Notes under the pieces: model-generated
Seen by the model: the letters and a program-made list of their open reading frames with translations, nothing else
What the model was told of the DNA's origin: nothing
Databases searched by the model: none
Assembly (NCBI GenBank): GCA_035531775.1
Contig: DATKSG010000009.1
Coordinates: forward strand, 1-54,911
Origin: DATKSG01 sp035531775
Lineage (GTDB): Bacteria > Actinomycetota > Acidimicrobiia > Acidimicrobiales > UBA8190
Direction of reading: 5' to 3'
DNA length: 54,911 nt
Made by a program: the position numbers and the translations under genes
Part shown: one piece after another, positions 19,392 through 27,436 of the stretch
Layout: each line of letters starts with the position of its first letter
How positions within the stretch are numbered: position 1 is the stretch's first letter

Positions 19392-19664
19392 GTGCGGAAG
19401 CGGTGGTTCTCGCCCCGAGCGTGGCTCCTTCACATGGAGTTCTTGTCACTCGCCGCAGGTTGCCTGGCGGCAGGGTGGAGGCAGGCGACGAGGGCACTGG
19501 GGGGGCATGGGCTGAGCTGGTTCTACACCGTGGAATGGCCGGCATTCGCGGTGTTGGGCGTTGCCGGGTGGTGGCACCTCATCCACGAAGATCCGGAGGC
19601 CTATCGAGCCCGAAAGCATCCGCCACCCGAGTGGGACGCCGGAGAGAGCGCGCCCGAGACGTGA
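19392..19664 (+). CDS. Small two-helix membrane protein upstream of ctaB
   Basis: A 90-residue protein (GTG start) with two hydrophobic segments (about 11-28 and 44-62) separated by a short loop, GWRQATRALGGHGLSWFY. The second ends TVEWPAFAVLGVAGWWHLIHEDPE. The tail is polar and Pro-rich. Similar small proteins with an aromatic WP...GWW segment occur in other actinobacteria from memory; no function is established. It precedes the ctaB/tlpA/sco genes, so a link to cytochrome oxidase assembly is possible but unproven. Confidence 0.65.
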   Translation: MRKRWFSPRAWLLHMEFLSLAAGCLAAGWRQATRALGGHGLSWFYTVEWPAFAVLGVAGWWHLIHEDPEAYRARKHPPPEWDAGESAPET

Positions 19665-19738
19665 TCTGAGTAGGGGGCCAAAGTGCTGCTTTGGTGCATG
19701 GTCCGGAGTACTCTCGGCGCCATGAGGGCCTTGCCGCC

Positions 19739-20642
19739 GTGAGCGACACCGTCGCCGTCACCCCCACTGGTCTTGCGAGTTCGATCCGGGGCTATATCGC
19801 GCTGACGAAGCCGCGGATCATCGAACTCCTGCTGGTGACGACTGTCCCGACGATGTTCGTCGCGTCCCGGCATTTTGCCCTCGGCGCAGCTTGTGGCGTT
19901 GACCCTGATAGGCGGAGGCTTGGCGGCAGGCGGCGCCAACGCCATGAACATGGTTTACGACCGTGACATCGATGCACTGATGGTACGGACCAAGAACCGG
20001 CCGCTCGTAACCGGAGTGATCAGTCCCCCGGCGGCCGCTGTCTTCGCGTCGAGACTTGAAATAGCCGCTTTCTTCCTCTTGTGGACCACGGTGAGTCTGC
20101 TGTCGGTTGTCCTTGCTGTCGGTGCAACGGCTTTCGATGTGGGCGTCTACACCATGTGGTTGAAGCGCTCTTCACCGCAGAACATCGTGATCGGCGGTGC
20201 CGCCGGCGCCGTTCCCGTTCTCGTCGGATGGAGTGCTGTAACCGGACATCTCGGACTCGCACCGCTCATCATGTTCGGGATCATCTTCTTGTGGACTCCG
20301 CCGCACTTCTGGGCGCTCGCCATTCGCTACCGCCAGGACTACGCCAAAGCTCGGGTGCCCATGCTGCCGGCCGTGGCCGACCTGAAGGCGGTGACCCGCC
20401 AGATCATCGGCTACACGCTTGCGCTGTGGATACTCTCGGTTCTACTCGCACCCGTGGCGCATCTCAGTATCAGGTATCTAATCGTGGCCATGGTGCTTGG
20501 TGCGTCGTTCTTTGGTCACGCGTGCGCGCTGGGGCGTGATCCAAGCACTAAGCGCGCCATGAAGGTGTTCGGTTTTTCGATCTCATACCTGACAGTGCTG
20601 TTTGTCGCCATGGGGATCGACGCCGTTGTGCTCCACAATTGA
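19739..20642 (+). pseudogene. ctaB: Protohaem IX farnesyltransferase (haem O synthase), +1 frameshifted
   Basis: CtaB transfers a farnesyl group to haem B, making haem O for cytochrome oxidase. It is a UbiA-fold membrane enzyme. The N-terminal part (GTG 19739; TGLASSIRGYIALTKPRIIELL, LLVTTVPTMFVASRH) is in one frame. The rest, from PSAQLVALTLIGGG onward, is in the +1 frame. Both substrate-binding motifs, NMVYDRDIDALMVRTKNRPL and YRQDYAKARVPMLP, are intact. The switch falls at the TTTT run 19873-19876. Removing one T gives a continuous 300-residue protein (ASRHLPSAQLV), a normal CtaB length. So this is either a one-base insertion, slippage at the homopolymer, or a sequence error. Downstream tlpA overlaps its stop. 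Confidence 0.88.
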
Positions 20643-21256
20643 AGCGAGGCCGGATGGTCATCGTCGTGGCCACGGCGGTATTGGCTCTCGTAGGAGGTGG
20701 CCTGTTCGCCGTACTCTCCAACCCAAGTCCTCCCGGAACTGGCGTACTAGTCGACCGTACCAACGAGCCAGCGCCCACCTTTTCGCTAGCCGATCTGGGC
20801 ATGCCCACGCGTACCATTTCGCTGGCTGATTTCCGAGGCAAAAGGTTGGTCCTGAACTTCTGGGCTTCGTGGTGTTACCCATGCCGGACCGAGATGCCCC
20901 TGCTCGAATCCGCATGGCAGTCGGAGCGCGGCAGAGTGACGTTCGTCGGCATCGACAGCAACGACACGCGGGTTAGTGCCATCGATTTCATGGAGAAGGT
21001 GCATGCCACCTACCCGGCGCTGTTCGACCCGAGTGGCCAGGTGGCAACCGCCTACGGCCTCTTCGGGCTGCCCACAACCGTGTTCATATCGGCGACAGGC
21101 AAGATGCTCGGCCGGCACATCGGGCAAATCGATGCCGTTACGTTGCAGGCAGCACTGCGCAAGGCCTTCGGTATCGCTGGGGCTTCCAGCGCCTCTTTCG
21201 TCCGGCCCGCTGCAGGGTCCAGCGCAATGGGTCGGGTGTACCATCGGCCGCGGTGA
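20639..21256 (+). CDS. Membrane-anchored TlpA/ResA-like thiol-disulfide oxidoreductase
   Basis: A 205-residue thioredoxin-fold protein facing the outside of the membrane. An N-terminal hydrophobic anchor (about 6-26) is followed by the thioredoxin domain, with active site WCYPC (Cys79, Cys82) and the cis-proline loop FGLPTTVFI. Such proteins reduce cytochrome c haem-binding cysteines or the copper site of oxidase subunit II. TTG start at 20639 overlaps the ctaB stop; ATG at 20654 is an alternative. The last 35 residues (GASSASFVRPAAGSS...) are an Ala/Ser-rich extension. Stop overlaps the next gene. Confidence 0.88.
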   Translation: MKRGRMVIVVATAVLALVGGGLFAVLSNPSPPGTGVLVDRTNEPAPTFSLADLGMPTRTISLADFRGKRLVLNFWASWCYPCRTEMPLLESAWQSERGRVTFVGIDSNDTRVSAIDFMEKVHATYPALFDPSGQVATAYGLFGLPTTVFISATGKMLGRHIGQIDAVTLQAALRKAFGIAGASSASFVRPAAGSSAMGRVYHRPR

Positions 21257-22065
21257 GTCATCCCGCACTCTTCGAAGGCGACACCGCCGGGATCGCGCCC
21301 GGGGAGAAGGCCGACCCTGCCCAGAGACCAGGTGGTTCACGACCATCAAAACATGGGCGACCTCCGATGTGGTCGATCTTCTTGGTCGTGCTCGTTATGG
21401 CACTTGGAGCGGTCGGATACCTGGCGGTGCGCCGCTGGCAGGAGACGTCAGACGGGGCGGCGATCCGCCCGTCGGGCATTCCCGCCTCCGTTCCCACCGA
21501 TATCGCCGATCTCATGGAGTTGTCGCCTGTCCCGAACCAGCCTGCCCCTGATTTCACGCTGGTCGACCAGAAGGGGAAGACACTGTCATTGTCGGGCTTC
21601 AGGGGTCGATCGGTCGTACTCGAGTTCATGGATCCCCACTGCACCGATATATGCCCCATCGTCTCCCAAGAGTTCGTGGATGCTTTTAGGGACCTAGGGC
21701 CGAACGCCACCAAGACCGTGTTCATGGCCGTGAACGTGAACGCGTTCCATGGTTCGGTCGCCGAAATGGCGGCGTACTCGAAAGAACAGGGATTGAATGC
21801 CATCCCCAATTGGCACTTCTTCACCGGACCAAACGCCAGCTTGCGGAAGGTATGGGGTGACTACGGGGTCTATGTCGATGCTCCTAACCCCAATGCCGAC
21901 GTCATCCACACGTCAATCGTCTTCTTCATCGGTCCTCAAGGCCGTGAGCGATTCACCGCGGTCCCGATGGATGATCACACCAAGAGCGGCAACGCCTTTC
22001 TTCCAGCAGCGTCCCTGACATCATGGGGACGGGGGATTGCTCTGGTCATGAGCCACCTGTCGTGA
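21253..22065 (+). CDS. SCO1/SenC-family copper chaperone
   Basis: A 270-residue single-pass membrane protein with a thioredoxin-like domain. The anchor is about 40-58 (WSIFLVVLVMALGAVGYLA). The copper ligands of the family are visible: Cys130 and Cys134 in DPHCTDIC, and His219 in NADVIHTSIVFF. SCO proteins deliver copper to the CuA centre of cytochrome c oxidase subunit II, fitting the neighbouring ctaB and TlpA-like genes. GTG start at 21253 is coupled to the upstream stop. Its last 45 bases overlap a small gene on the other strand. Confidence 0.88.
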   Translation: MSHPALFEGDTAGIAPGEKADPAQRPGGSRPSKHGRPPMWSIFLVVLVMALGAVGYLAVRRWQETSDGAAIRPSGIPASVPTDIADLMELSPVPNQPAPDFTLVDQKGKTLSLSGFRGRSVVLEFMDPHCTDICPIVSQEFVDAFRDLGPNATKTVFMAVNVNAFHGSVAEMAAYSKEQGLNAIPNWHFFTGPNASLRKVWGDYGVYVDAPNPNADVIHTSIVFFIGPQGRERFTAVPMDDHTKSGNAFLPAASLTSWGRGIALVMSHLS

Positions 22066-22311
22066 AGGTATCGGGGGATAGGTCCCGGTCGTGGCGTTAG
22101 ATGTGGATGTGCCGGCCGGGCTGGCAAAGAAGTGATCCGCAACGCCTCCACCGACCCCGATGACAAGGACGGTGGCGACGAAGATGAGGACGGCTCGGCG
22201 AGGAATCCCCTCCGGACCGGCAGCCAGCGCTGCGACACGGTCGACATGTTCGGCCGCTCGCGCCGGGGACGGTTCAGTCCGTTCGTCCCCGTCGGTGCTC
22301 AGGCCTTGCAC
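22021..22311 (-). CDS. Small single-pass membrane protein, antiparallel overlap with sco
   Basis: A putative 96-residue protein of unknown function, from GTG 22311, 10 bases downstream of the desaturase stop. It has an acidic cytoplasmic-looking N-terminus (TDGDERTEPSPARAAEHVDRV), one hydrophobic helix (AVLIFVATVLVIGVGGGVA) and a Ser/Thr/Pro-rich tail. The positive PRR before the helix fits an N-in topology. Its 3' end overlaps the convergent sco gene by 45 bases. The membrane-protein-like pattern and operon-like spacing support it; no family recognised. Confidence 0.5.
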   Translation of the reverse strand: MQGLSTDGDERTEPSPARAAEHVDRVAALAAGPEGIPRRAVLIFVATVLVIGVGGGVADHFFASPAGTSTSNATTGTYPPIPSRQVAHDQSNPPSP

Positions 22312-22321
22312 GGTTGAGAGT

Positions 22322-23290
22322 TCATCGTTTCCTCTGCCCCGAGCTTCCCCGGCGCGCCAATTCCAATATGGCGGGTGGAACCGGTCGGAGGCTGTGCACG
22401 AGCTTGAGGGCGGCAAGGACCCGTATTCCCCACCACGTCGGGTCGAGCTCCCAACGGGCAAAGCCCTGCCGTGCGCTAACGGGGTAGCGGTGGTGGTTGT
22501 TGTGCCATCCCTCTCCGAGCACGAGTAGGGCCACCAACCAGTTGTTGCGGCTGTCGTCGCGCGTGTCGAAGCGGCGTCGTCCAAAGGTGTGGGCAACCGA
22601 GTTCACGGCGAACGTCGAGTGATATAGCGCCACCGTCGAAATGGCGAAGCCCCAGACGAGCATCTGCGGGCCTGAGGTGTGTAGCCCCGGAGCCAGCCAT
22701 CCGAGCAGGGCGCCGAGGCCATAGGTGGCCCCCAGCAAGATCCCGGGGACCAGGTGATGGAAGCGGTCGAGCACGCGCAGCTCGCGGTAGCGAGCCAGGT
22801 CGGGCACCTGGGCCAGGTCGGTGGACTGGTTGGCAGGGGCGAAGATCCACAACACGTGGCTCCAGGCCGCCCCCGACACCCGGGGCGAGTGCACGTCGCC
22901 GGGCCGGTCGGTGTAGCGGTGGTGGACACGGTGGTGTGCCACCCACCACAGCGGCCCGCGCTGGGCCGCGGCCGCCCCGAGCACGGCGCCGGCCAGTTGC
23001 ACCGCCCGGTTGGTCCGGAAGGCCCGATGGGAGAAGCACCGGTGGTAGAAGGCGGTGATGCCGAAGGCTCGGGTCAGGTAGAGAGCAACGGCGACACCGA
23101 GCGCGACCGGGCTCCAGCCCACCACCACCACCGCCAGGCAGGCCACATGGACCAGCACGAAAGGGATGCCGAGCTTCCAGCTGCCGAGCCTTCCATGGTT
23201 GGGAGTGGCCGGAATGATGTCGTCGAGGTCGATCGCGGCCTCGACCTCAGTGGTGTCGAGGGTCGCCGCTGGTGCGGCCGGGGGAGTCAT
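22322..23290 (-). CDS. Acyl-CoA-type delta-9 fatty acid desaturase
   Basis: A 322-residue integral membrane di-iron desaturase that introduces a double bond into saturated acyl chains. Three histidine boxes are intact: HRCFSH (83-88), HHRVHH (119-124) and HNNHH (263-267), plus the further HTFG histidine near 234. Four hydrophobic segments flank them. The start is ATG 23290 (MTPPAAPAATL); the in-frame sequence upstream has no desaturase character. Divergent from the gene at 23420. Confidence 0.93.
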   Translation of the reverse strand: MTPPAAPAATLDTTEVEAAIDLDDIIPATPNHGRLGSWKLGIPFVLVHVACLAVVVVGWSPVALGVAVALYLTRAFGITAFYHRCFSHRAFRTNRAVQLAGAVLGAAAAQRGPLWWVAHHRVHHRYTDRPGDVHSPRVSGAAWSHVLWIFAPANQSTDLAQVPDLARYRELRVLDRFHHLVPGILLGATYGLGALLGWLAPGLHTSGPQMLVWGFAISTVALYHSTFAVNSVAHTFGRRRFDTRDDSRNNWLVALLVLGEGWHNNHHRYPVSARQGFARWELDPTWWGIRVLAALKLVHSLRPVPPAILELARRGSSGQRKR

Positions 23291-23349
23291 CCGGTTGGCC
23301 TCCGTTGCACAGGGCGTGGGGCGTGTCCCCGCCGACTGGCACCCAAGAT

Positions 23350-23376
23350 TTGCACAGATGCCGCCTCCCCTACACT
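23350..23376 (+). promoter_or_regulatory. Possible -35/-10 promoter (TTGCAC, TACACT)
   Basis: TTGCAC at 23350-23355 and TACACT at 23371-23376 with a 15-base spacer, 44 bases before the ATG at 23420. The spacer is short for a SigA promoter, so this is tentative. Confidence 0.3.
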
Positions 23377-23419
23377 CTGGCCAGGACCACACGATCCGGA
23401 TGGCCGTGGAGAGGCAGCA

Positions 23420-23782
23420 ATGGACATCGAGGAGTTCTACGCCCAAGACGAGCGCCGACGTCGATCGGCTGAGGTCGAATTGGGCACGGACTGGCACGAC
23501 AGCGACGGAGCCCGCTACGAGCTTTCGTGGGTGGTCGACACCGGGGACCTCTACGTGATGCGGGAGCCCAGCGTACCCATGACCGAGGACCCCTTCGGGG
23601 ACCTTTACCCCTCGAAGGTCCCCCTGGGCGAGCTGACGGTGGCTGTGATCGGCTGGGTTCCCGATCAACGTCGGATGGAGGAGGTCCTGGCCGGCTGGGA
23701 AGAGGCCATGGCCGCTGCCGACAGCGTGAGCTGGTTGGCCGAACGCCTGCGGGACCACGGCGTGTCGCGAACCCCGGCCTGA
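23420..23782 (+). CDS. Conserved-looking small acidic protein, function unknown
   Basis: A soluble 120-residue protein, acidic overall, with a basic patch near the start (DERRRRSAEVELG) and no membrane segment. Features include a strand-rich centre (RYELSWVVDTGDLYVMRE), EDPFGDLYPSKVPLGELTVAVIGWV and a helical end (MEEVLAGWEEAMAAADSVSWLAERLRDHG). The ATG at 23420 follows a gaggcagca ribosome-site-like stretch. I cannot assign a function. Confidence 0.7.
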   Translation: MDIEEFYAQDERRRRSAEVELGTDWHDSDGARYELSWVVDTGDLYVMREPSVPMTEDPFGDLYPSKVPLGELTVAVIGWVPDQRRMEEVLAGWEEAMAAADSVSWLAERLRDHGVSRTPA

Positions 23783-23830
23783 TCGCCCGAATTCTGGCCC
23801 GGCGCCGGCGAGCGCACCATACTGTCGCCC

Positions 23831-24544
23831 ATGCAAACCCAGAGTCGGGTCGCGCCGCACCTCCTGCTCGGCATGCTCAGCGTGCTGGCGCTGGCTGCCA
23901 TCGTGGTGTCGGCCAACACCGCCCCGCCCAACGCCCGCGAGCAGTTGCGGATCGCCGCCGCCGACACCGCCGCCGCCTCGAGCTTCGTCCTCACCGACAC
24001 CAACCTGATCACCCCGCTGCCGGGAGCTTCGACATCAGGCGCACCGAAGTCCAACGTCATCACGATCTTGTACCAGGCGCCCGACCGGATCGAGGAGCGC
24101 CTTACCGGCTCGAATGGTCAGGTCGTGACGCTCTTGGTCATCGGCTCATCTCGCTACGAGCGCTCGGGGAACGGCAAGTGGATCACATCGACCGCCCCGT
24201 CCACGGCCGGTCCGTCAGCGGGCCAACAAGCGGCTCAGGATGTGCTCTTCCCTCTGCAATCGGTGGAAGCGGCCACCGAGGTCGTGCGTCACGGCGTCGT
24301 CTTCACGTTCTTGCCGGGCCAGATGGAGCTGGTCCTGGTCCGCCTCCTGGGCGCTCAACCCGGTCAGCTGAGCCCCGGAACGGTGTCGTTCCTGGCCGGG
24401 ACCACAGGGGAGTTCCTGAGCTTCGACCAGGTGTCGGCCGTCCGCACTGGTGAGCGCCTCACGGTGCGCCTCGACATCGCCGAGGTAGGCCAGGCCCCCA
24501 CCTTGGCCGCTCCTGCACCGTCCCAGTTGAGCACCACCCCCTGA
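23831..24544 (+). CDS. Exported protein of unknown function
   Basis: A 237-residue protein with an N-terminal hydrophobic segment (about 10-28, LLLGMLSVLALAAIVVSA) that can act as signal peptide or anchor; no lipobox. The remainder is beta-strand-like (NVITILYQAPDRIEERL, QVVTLLVIGSSRYER, GVVFTFLPGQMELVLVRLL). The pattern 'drug/lipid bound, outer sequence RYERSGNGKWI' recalls LolA/LprG-type lipid-binding folds, but the similarity is too weak to name it. Confidence 0.65.
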   Translation: MQTQSRVAPHLLLGMLSVLALAAIVVSANTAPPNAREQLRIAAADTAAASSFVLTDTNLITPLPGASTSGAPKSNVITILYQAPDRIEERLTGSNGQVVTLLVIGSSRYERSGNGKWITSTAPSTAGPSAGQQAAQDVLFPLQSVEAATEVVRHGVVFTFLPGQMELVLVRLLGAQPGQLSPGTVSFLAGTTGEFLSFDQVSAVRTGERLTVRLDIAEVGQAPTLAAPAPSQLSTTP

Positions 24545-24627
24545 CGCCCTACTGGGACTGGCTGTCGGGACCGGGGCCGGATCGGTAGCATCGTCCAAAA
24601 CGAAACAGGTTCCACTCGGAGGTGGGG

Positions 24628-26091
24628 ATGTTGAAGTCTTACGACCGGTTGTTCATCGGCGGGCAGTGGGTGGCTCCGGCAGGCAACGGCACGATCGACG
24701 TGGTCAATCCGACCACCGAAGAAGTAGCCGGGCGGGTCCCCGACGCCACCGAGGCCGACATCGACCGAGCCGTGGCCTGCGCCCGGCAGGCTTTCGACGA
24801 GGGGCCGTGGCCCAGGATGCAACCGGCGGAGCGGGCCGCCGTGCTGACCAAGGTGGCCGACGCCATCAAGGCTGACATGCAGGGTCTGGCCGAGCTCATC
24901 TCGACCGAGATGGGCTCACCAGTGGCCTGGGCGGCCATGGGCCAGGTCTTCGCCCCGGCCATGATCTTCGACTACTACGCCGGCTTGGCGCCCACGTACT
25001 CGTTCGACGAGATCCGTGCCGGCCTCATGGGCCCGGTCCTGGTGGCCAACGAGCCGGTGGGCGTAGTGGCCGCCATCGCCCCGTGGAACGTGCCGCTGTT
25101 CAGCGCCGCCGCCAAGCTCGGCCCGGCCTTGGCGGCGGGTTGTACCGTCGTATTCAAGCCGGCGCCGGAGACACCCCTTGACGCCTTCCGGCTGGCCGAG
25201 ATCTTCGACGAGGCCGGCCTGCCCAAGGGAGTGCTGAGCGTCGTCCCCGCCGGGCGCGAGGTCGGGGAACGCCTGGTCCGGCATCCCGATGTCGACAAGG
25301 TTTCGTTCACCGGCTCGACGGCAGCCGGCAAGAAGATCGGGGGACTGTGCGGGGAGCAGCTCAAGCGCTTCAGCCTCGAGTTGGGCGGAAAGTCTGCTGC
25401 CATCCTCCTCGACGATGTGAACCTTGCTGAGGCCCTCCCCATGCTCCTACCCAACTCACTCATGAACAACGGCGAGGCGTGCATCGCGCAGACCCGCATC
25501 CTGGCGCCGCGTGATCGTTACCAGGAGGTGGTCGATGCCCTGGTCGAGCAAGTCGGGGCCATGAAGGTGGGTGACGCTCTCGACCCGACCGTCGAGGTCG
25601 GCCCGCTCGTGGCTGCCCGCCAGCGCGATCGGGTGGAGGGTTACATCAAGATCGGTCAGGACGAAGGGGCCAAGATCGCCGTGGGCGGGGGACGCCCGAT
25701 GGGAATCGACAAGGGCTGGTTCGTCGAGCCCACCGTGTTCGTCGACGTGGATAACTCCATGCGCATCGCCCAGGAGGAGATCTTCGGGCCCGTGCTGGCC
25801 GTGATCCCATACGACGGCGGCGACGAGCAGGCCGTGGCCGTGGCCAACGACTCGAGCTACGGGTTGTGCGGATCGGTGTGGACGGCGGACCCCGACCGGG
25901 GCCTGGCCGTGGCCCGAGGGGTGCGCACCGGCACCTACATGCTCAACAGCCCGATCCCCATCGACTTCGCCACTCCCTTCGGTGGCTACAAGGAGTCAGG
26001 CATCGGCCGGGAGTTCGGGCCCGAAGGCCTCGAGTTGTTCCTCGAGCAGAAGTCCATCACGCTGCCCGCCGGGTACACACCTACGCTCTGA
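24628..26091 (+). CDS. NAD(P)-dependent aldehyde dehydrogenase
   Basis: A 487-residue ALDH-superfamily enzyme oxidising an aldehyde to the acid. Catalytic Cys285 (NNGEACIAQT), general base Glu251 (LELGGKSA), cofactor-binding VAAIAPWNVPLF, FTGSTAAGKKI and the C-terminal EEIFGPVLAV and FGGYKESGIGREFG are all present. The start at ATG 24628 is preferred over GTG 24622 because GGAGG (24618-24622) then sits 5 bases upstream. Substrate cannot be deduced. A perfect hairpin follows the stop. Confidence 0.93.
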   Translation: MLKSYDRLFIGGQWVAPAGNGTIDVVNPTTEEVAGRVPDATEADIDRAVACARQAFDEGPWPRMQPAERAAVLTKVADAIKADMQGLAELISTEMGSPVAWAAMGQVFAPAMIFDYYAGLAPTYSFDEIRAGLMGPVLVANEPVGVVAAIAPWNVPLFSAAAKLGPALAAGCTVVFKPAPETPLDAFRLAEIFDEAGLPKGVLSVVPAGREVGERLVRHPDVDKVSFTGSTAAGKKIGGLCGEQLKRFSLELGGKSAAILLDDVNLAEALPMLLPNSLMNNGEACIAQTRILAPRDRYQEVVDALVEQVGAMKVGDALDPTVEVGPLVAARQRDRVEGYIKIGQDEGAKIAVGGGRPMGIDKGWFVEPTVFVDVDNSMRIAQEEIFGPVLAVIPYDGGDEQAVAVANDSSYGLCGSVWTADPDRGLAVARGVRTGTYMLNSPIPIDFATPFGGYKESGIGREFGPEGLELFLEQKSITLPAGYTPTL

Positions 26092-26101
26092 CCAACCCCG
26101 G

Positions 26102-26132
26102 CACGCTCCGTGGCAGAAGACCACGGAGCGTG
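26102..26132 (+). terminator. Perfect 12-bp stem-loop after aldehyde dehydrogenase
   Basis: cacgctccgtgg (26102-26113) pairs without mismatch with ccacggagcgtg (26121-26132) around a 7-base loop, 10 bases after the stop. No T-tract follows. It separates this gene from the pilin-like cassette. Confidence 0.75.
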
Positions 26133-26261
26133 ATGAAAAGCCATGAGCTGGGGTTTCGAATGAGCTCTTCCCGTCAATGGGTCGTAAATACCTAGTCAAT
26201 TCCTGCCGATAGTCCCTACTGAGCTCGCGGCACGTCGGTGCCGCCTAGCCAAGGACGGGGC

Positions 26262-26744
26262 ATGGACAACGGTGGCAGTCGGCTCGAAGGGGGGTTCACG
26301 CTCCTCGAGGTGGTGGTGGCCTCTGCCGTCATCCTGGTCGTGCTCCTGCCCAGCGCCGCCCTGCTGGCCACCTCGAATCAGAAGCTGGGGGGTGACCAGC
26401 AGAAGCTGGCGGCCTCCAACTTGGCTGCCGGCCTCCTTGACCAGGACAGGGCCGCCGCCGACTCACAGACATGGCCCCCCACCCTGCCCGACACGGGAGG
26501 CGCGACCTCTGCGCAGGCCGTGGCCGGAGTGACCTTCACCTTGAGCCAGAGCGCCGGCTGGTGCGCTCTGTCCAACGGCGTCTGGGGGTCCTATCCGTCG
26601 GCTCCGAACAACCCCGCCTCCTACGGGGTCGTGGTCACCGTTACCTGGCACCACGCACTGCAATCGCTCACCACGGGCACTCTCTTCACCACGCCGCCCA
26701 CGGTGACCGCGCCGACCTCGGGCTCGTGCCCGGCCGGGATCTAG
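26262..26744 (+). CDS. Prepilin-like protein (PilV/pseudopilin type)
   Basis: A 160-residue class III-signal protein. After a short leader, GG|FTLLEVVVASAVILVVLLPS is a type IV prepilin site: cleavage after Gly11, Phe at +1, Glu at +5, then a hydrophobic helix. The mature part has two cysteines (Cys near 105 and near the C-terminus, SGSCPAG). Such minor pilins prime or decorate type IV pili or secretion pseudopili. ATG 26262 gives the proper short leader; GTG 26238 is also in frame. Stop is two bases before the next gene's ATG. Confidence 0.85.
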   Translation: MDNGGSRLEGGFTLLEVVVASAVILVVLLPSAALLATSNQKLGGDQQKLAASNLAAGLLDQDRAAADSQTWPPTLPDTGGATSAQAVAGVTFTLSQSAGWCALSNGVWGSYPSAPNNPASYGVVVTVTWHHALQSLTTGTLFTTPPTVTAPTSGSCPAGI

Positions 26745-26746
26745 CC

Positions 26747-27436
26747 ATGTCTGAGCGCCCCGAGGACGGGTTCTCGCTGGTCGAGTTCATCGTGGCGTCG
26801 GCCCTCATGGTTGTGGTGCTCGCGATGGTGTCGTTGGCTACTACGACCTCGGTCAAGGTCACCCGCCAAGGAGTCCTGTCGGGCTTGACCACCGGGCCCG
26901 CTCAGCTGGCCGCCCAGGAGATTCAGCAGATCGCCAGCGGCGCCTTCGTACCCGCCAACGCGCCGTCGATGACCACCAACTGCGCCAACGGCAACACCGG
27001 CGCTGCCTTCCCTGCCGGAACCGGGCCCTTCGTGAGTACGGCCGACAGCACTTCCACCGACCTGTGGCTCTGTTCCTACAGAATGGGGACCCAGACCTCT
27101 TACACCTTCGAGATCCACTTCACCCAATGCAACTCGTCCCAAGTCTGCACGCTCGAGGTAGACCAGCAGGGGGCGGTGGGATGTACGAGCCCGTGTGCAG
27201 CGACCACGGTAGCGGCCATCCCGAACGTATCGGATGCCGGAGCCCCGTTCACCTACGACTACTACTCCTCGGGGACCTGGACGACGGCGTCGCAGCCGCT
27301 GTCGAGCGCCCAACTGCCGGCCATCCAGGCCATCGGGATAAACCTGAGCTCGCCGGTGACAGCGGCCGGCAACGGAAACGCTGCCACGGTGATGCGGACG
27401 ATCCTGCTTCCAAACACCCTGAACGGTGCGTCGTGA
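26747..27436 (+). CDS. Prepilin-like protein (PilW type)
   Basis: A 229-residue protein with the prepilin motif DG|FSLVEFIVASALMVVVLAMVS: cleavage after Gly8, Phe at +1, Glu at +5. The globular part is longer than in the upstream gene and contains at least five cysteines (CANG, LCSY, QCNSSQVC, GCTSPC), suggesting disulfides outside the cell. Size, position second in the cassette and sequence style match PilW-like minor pilins. Its TGA overlaps the GTG of the third gene. Confidence 0.83.
   Translation: MSERPEDGFSLVEFIVASALMVVVLAMVSLATTTSVKVTRQGVLSGLTTGPAQLAAQEIQQIASGAFVPANAPSMTTNCANGNTGAAFPAGTGPFVSTADSTSTDLWLCSYRMGTQTSYTFEIHFTQCNSSQVCTLEVDQQGAVGCTSPCAATTVAAIPNVSDAGAPFTYDYYSSGTWTTASQPLSSAQLPAIQAIGINLSSPVTAAGNGNAATVMRTILLPNTLNGAS

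Noticed and set aside
22754..23419. Upstream extension of the 23420 protein
   Set aside because: Antisense of the desaturase gene; the composition changes at the ATG 23420.
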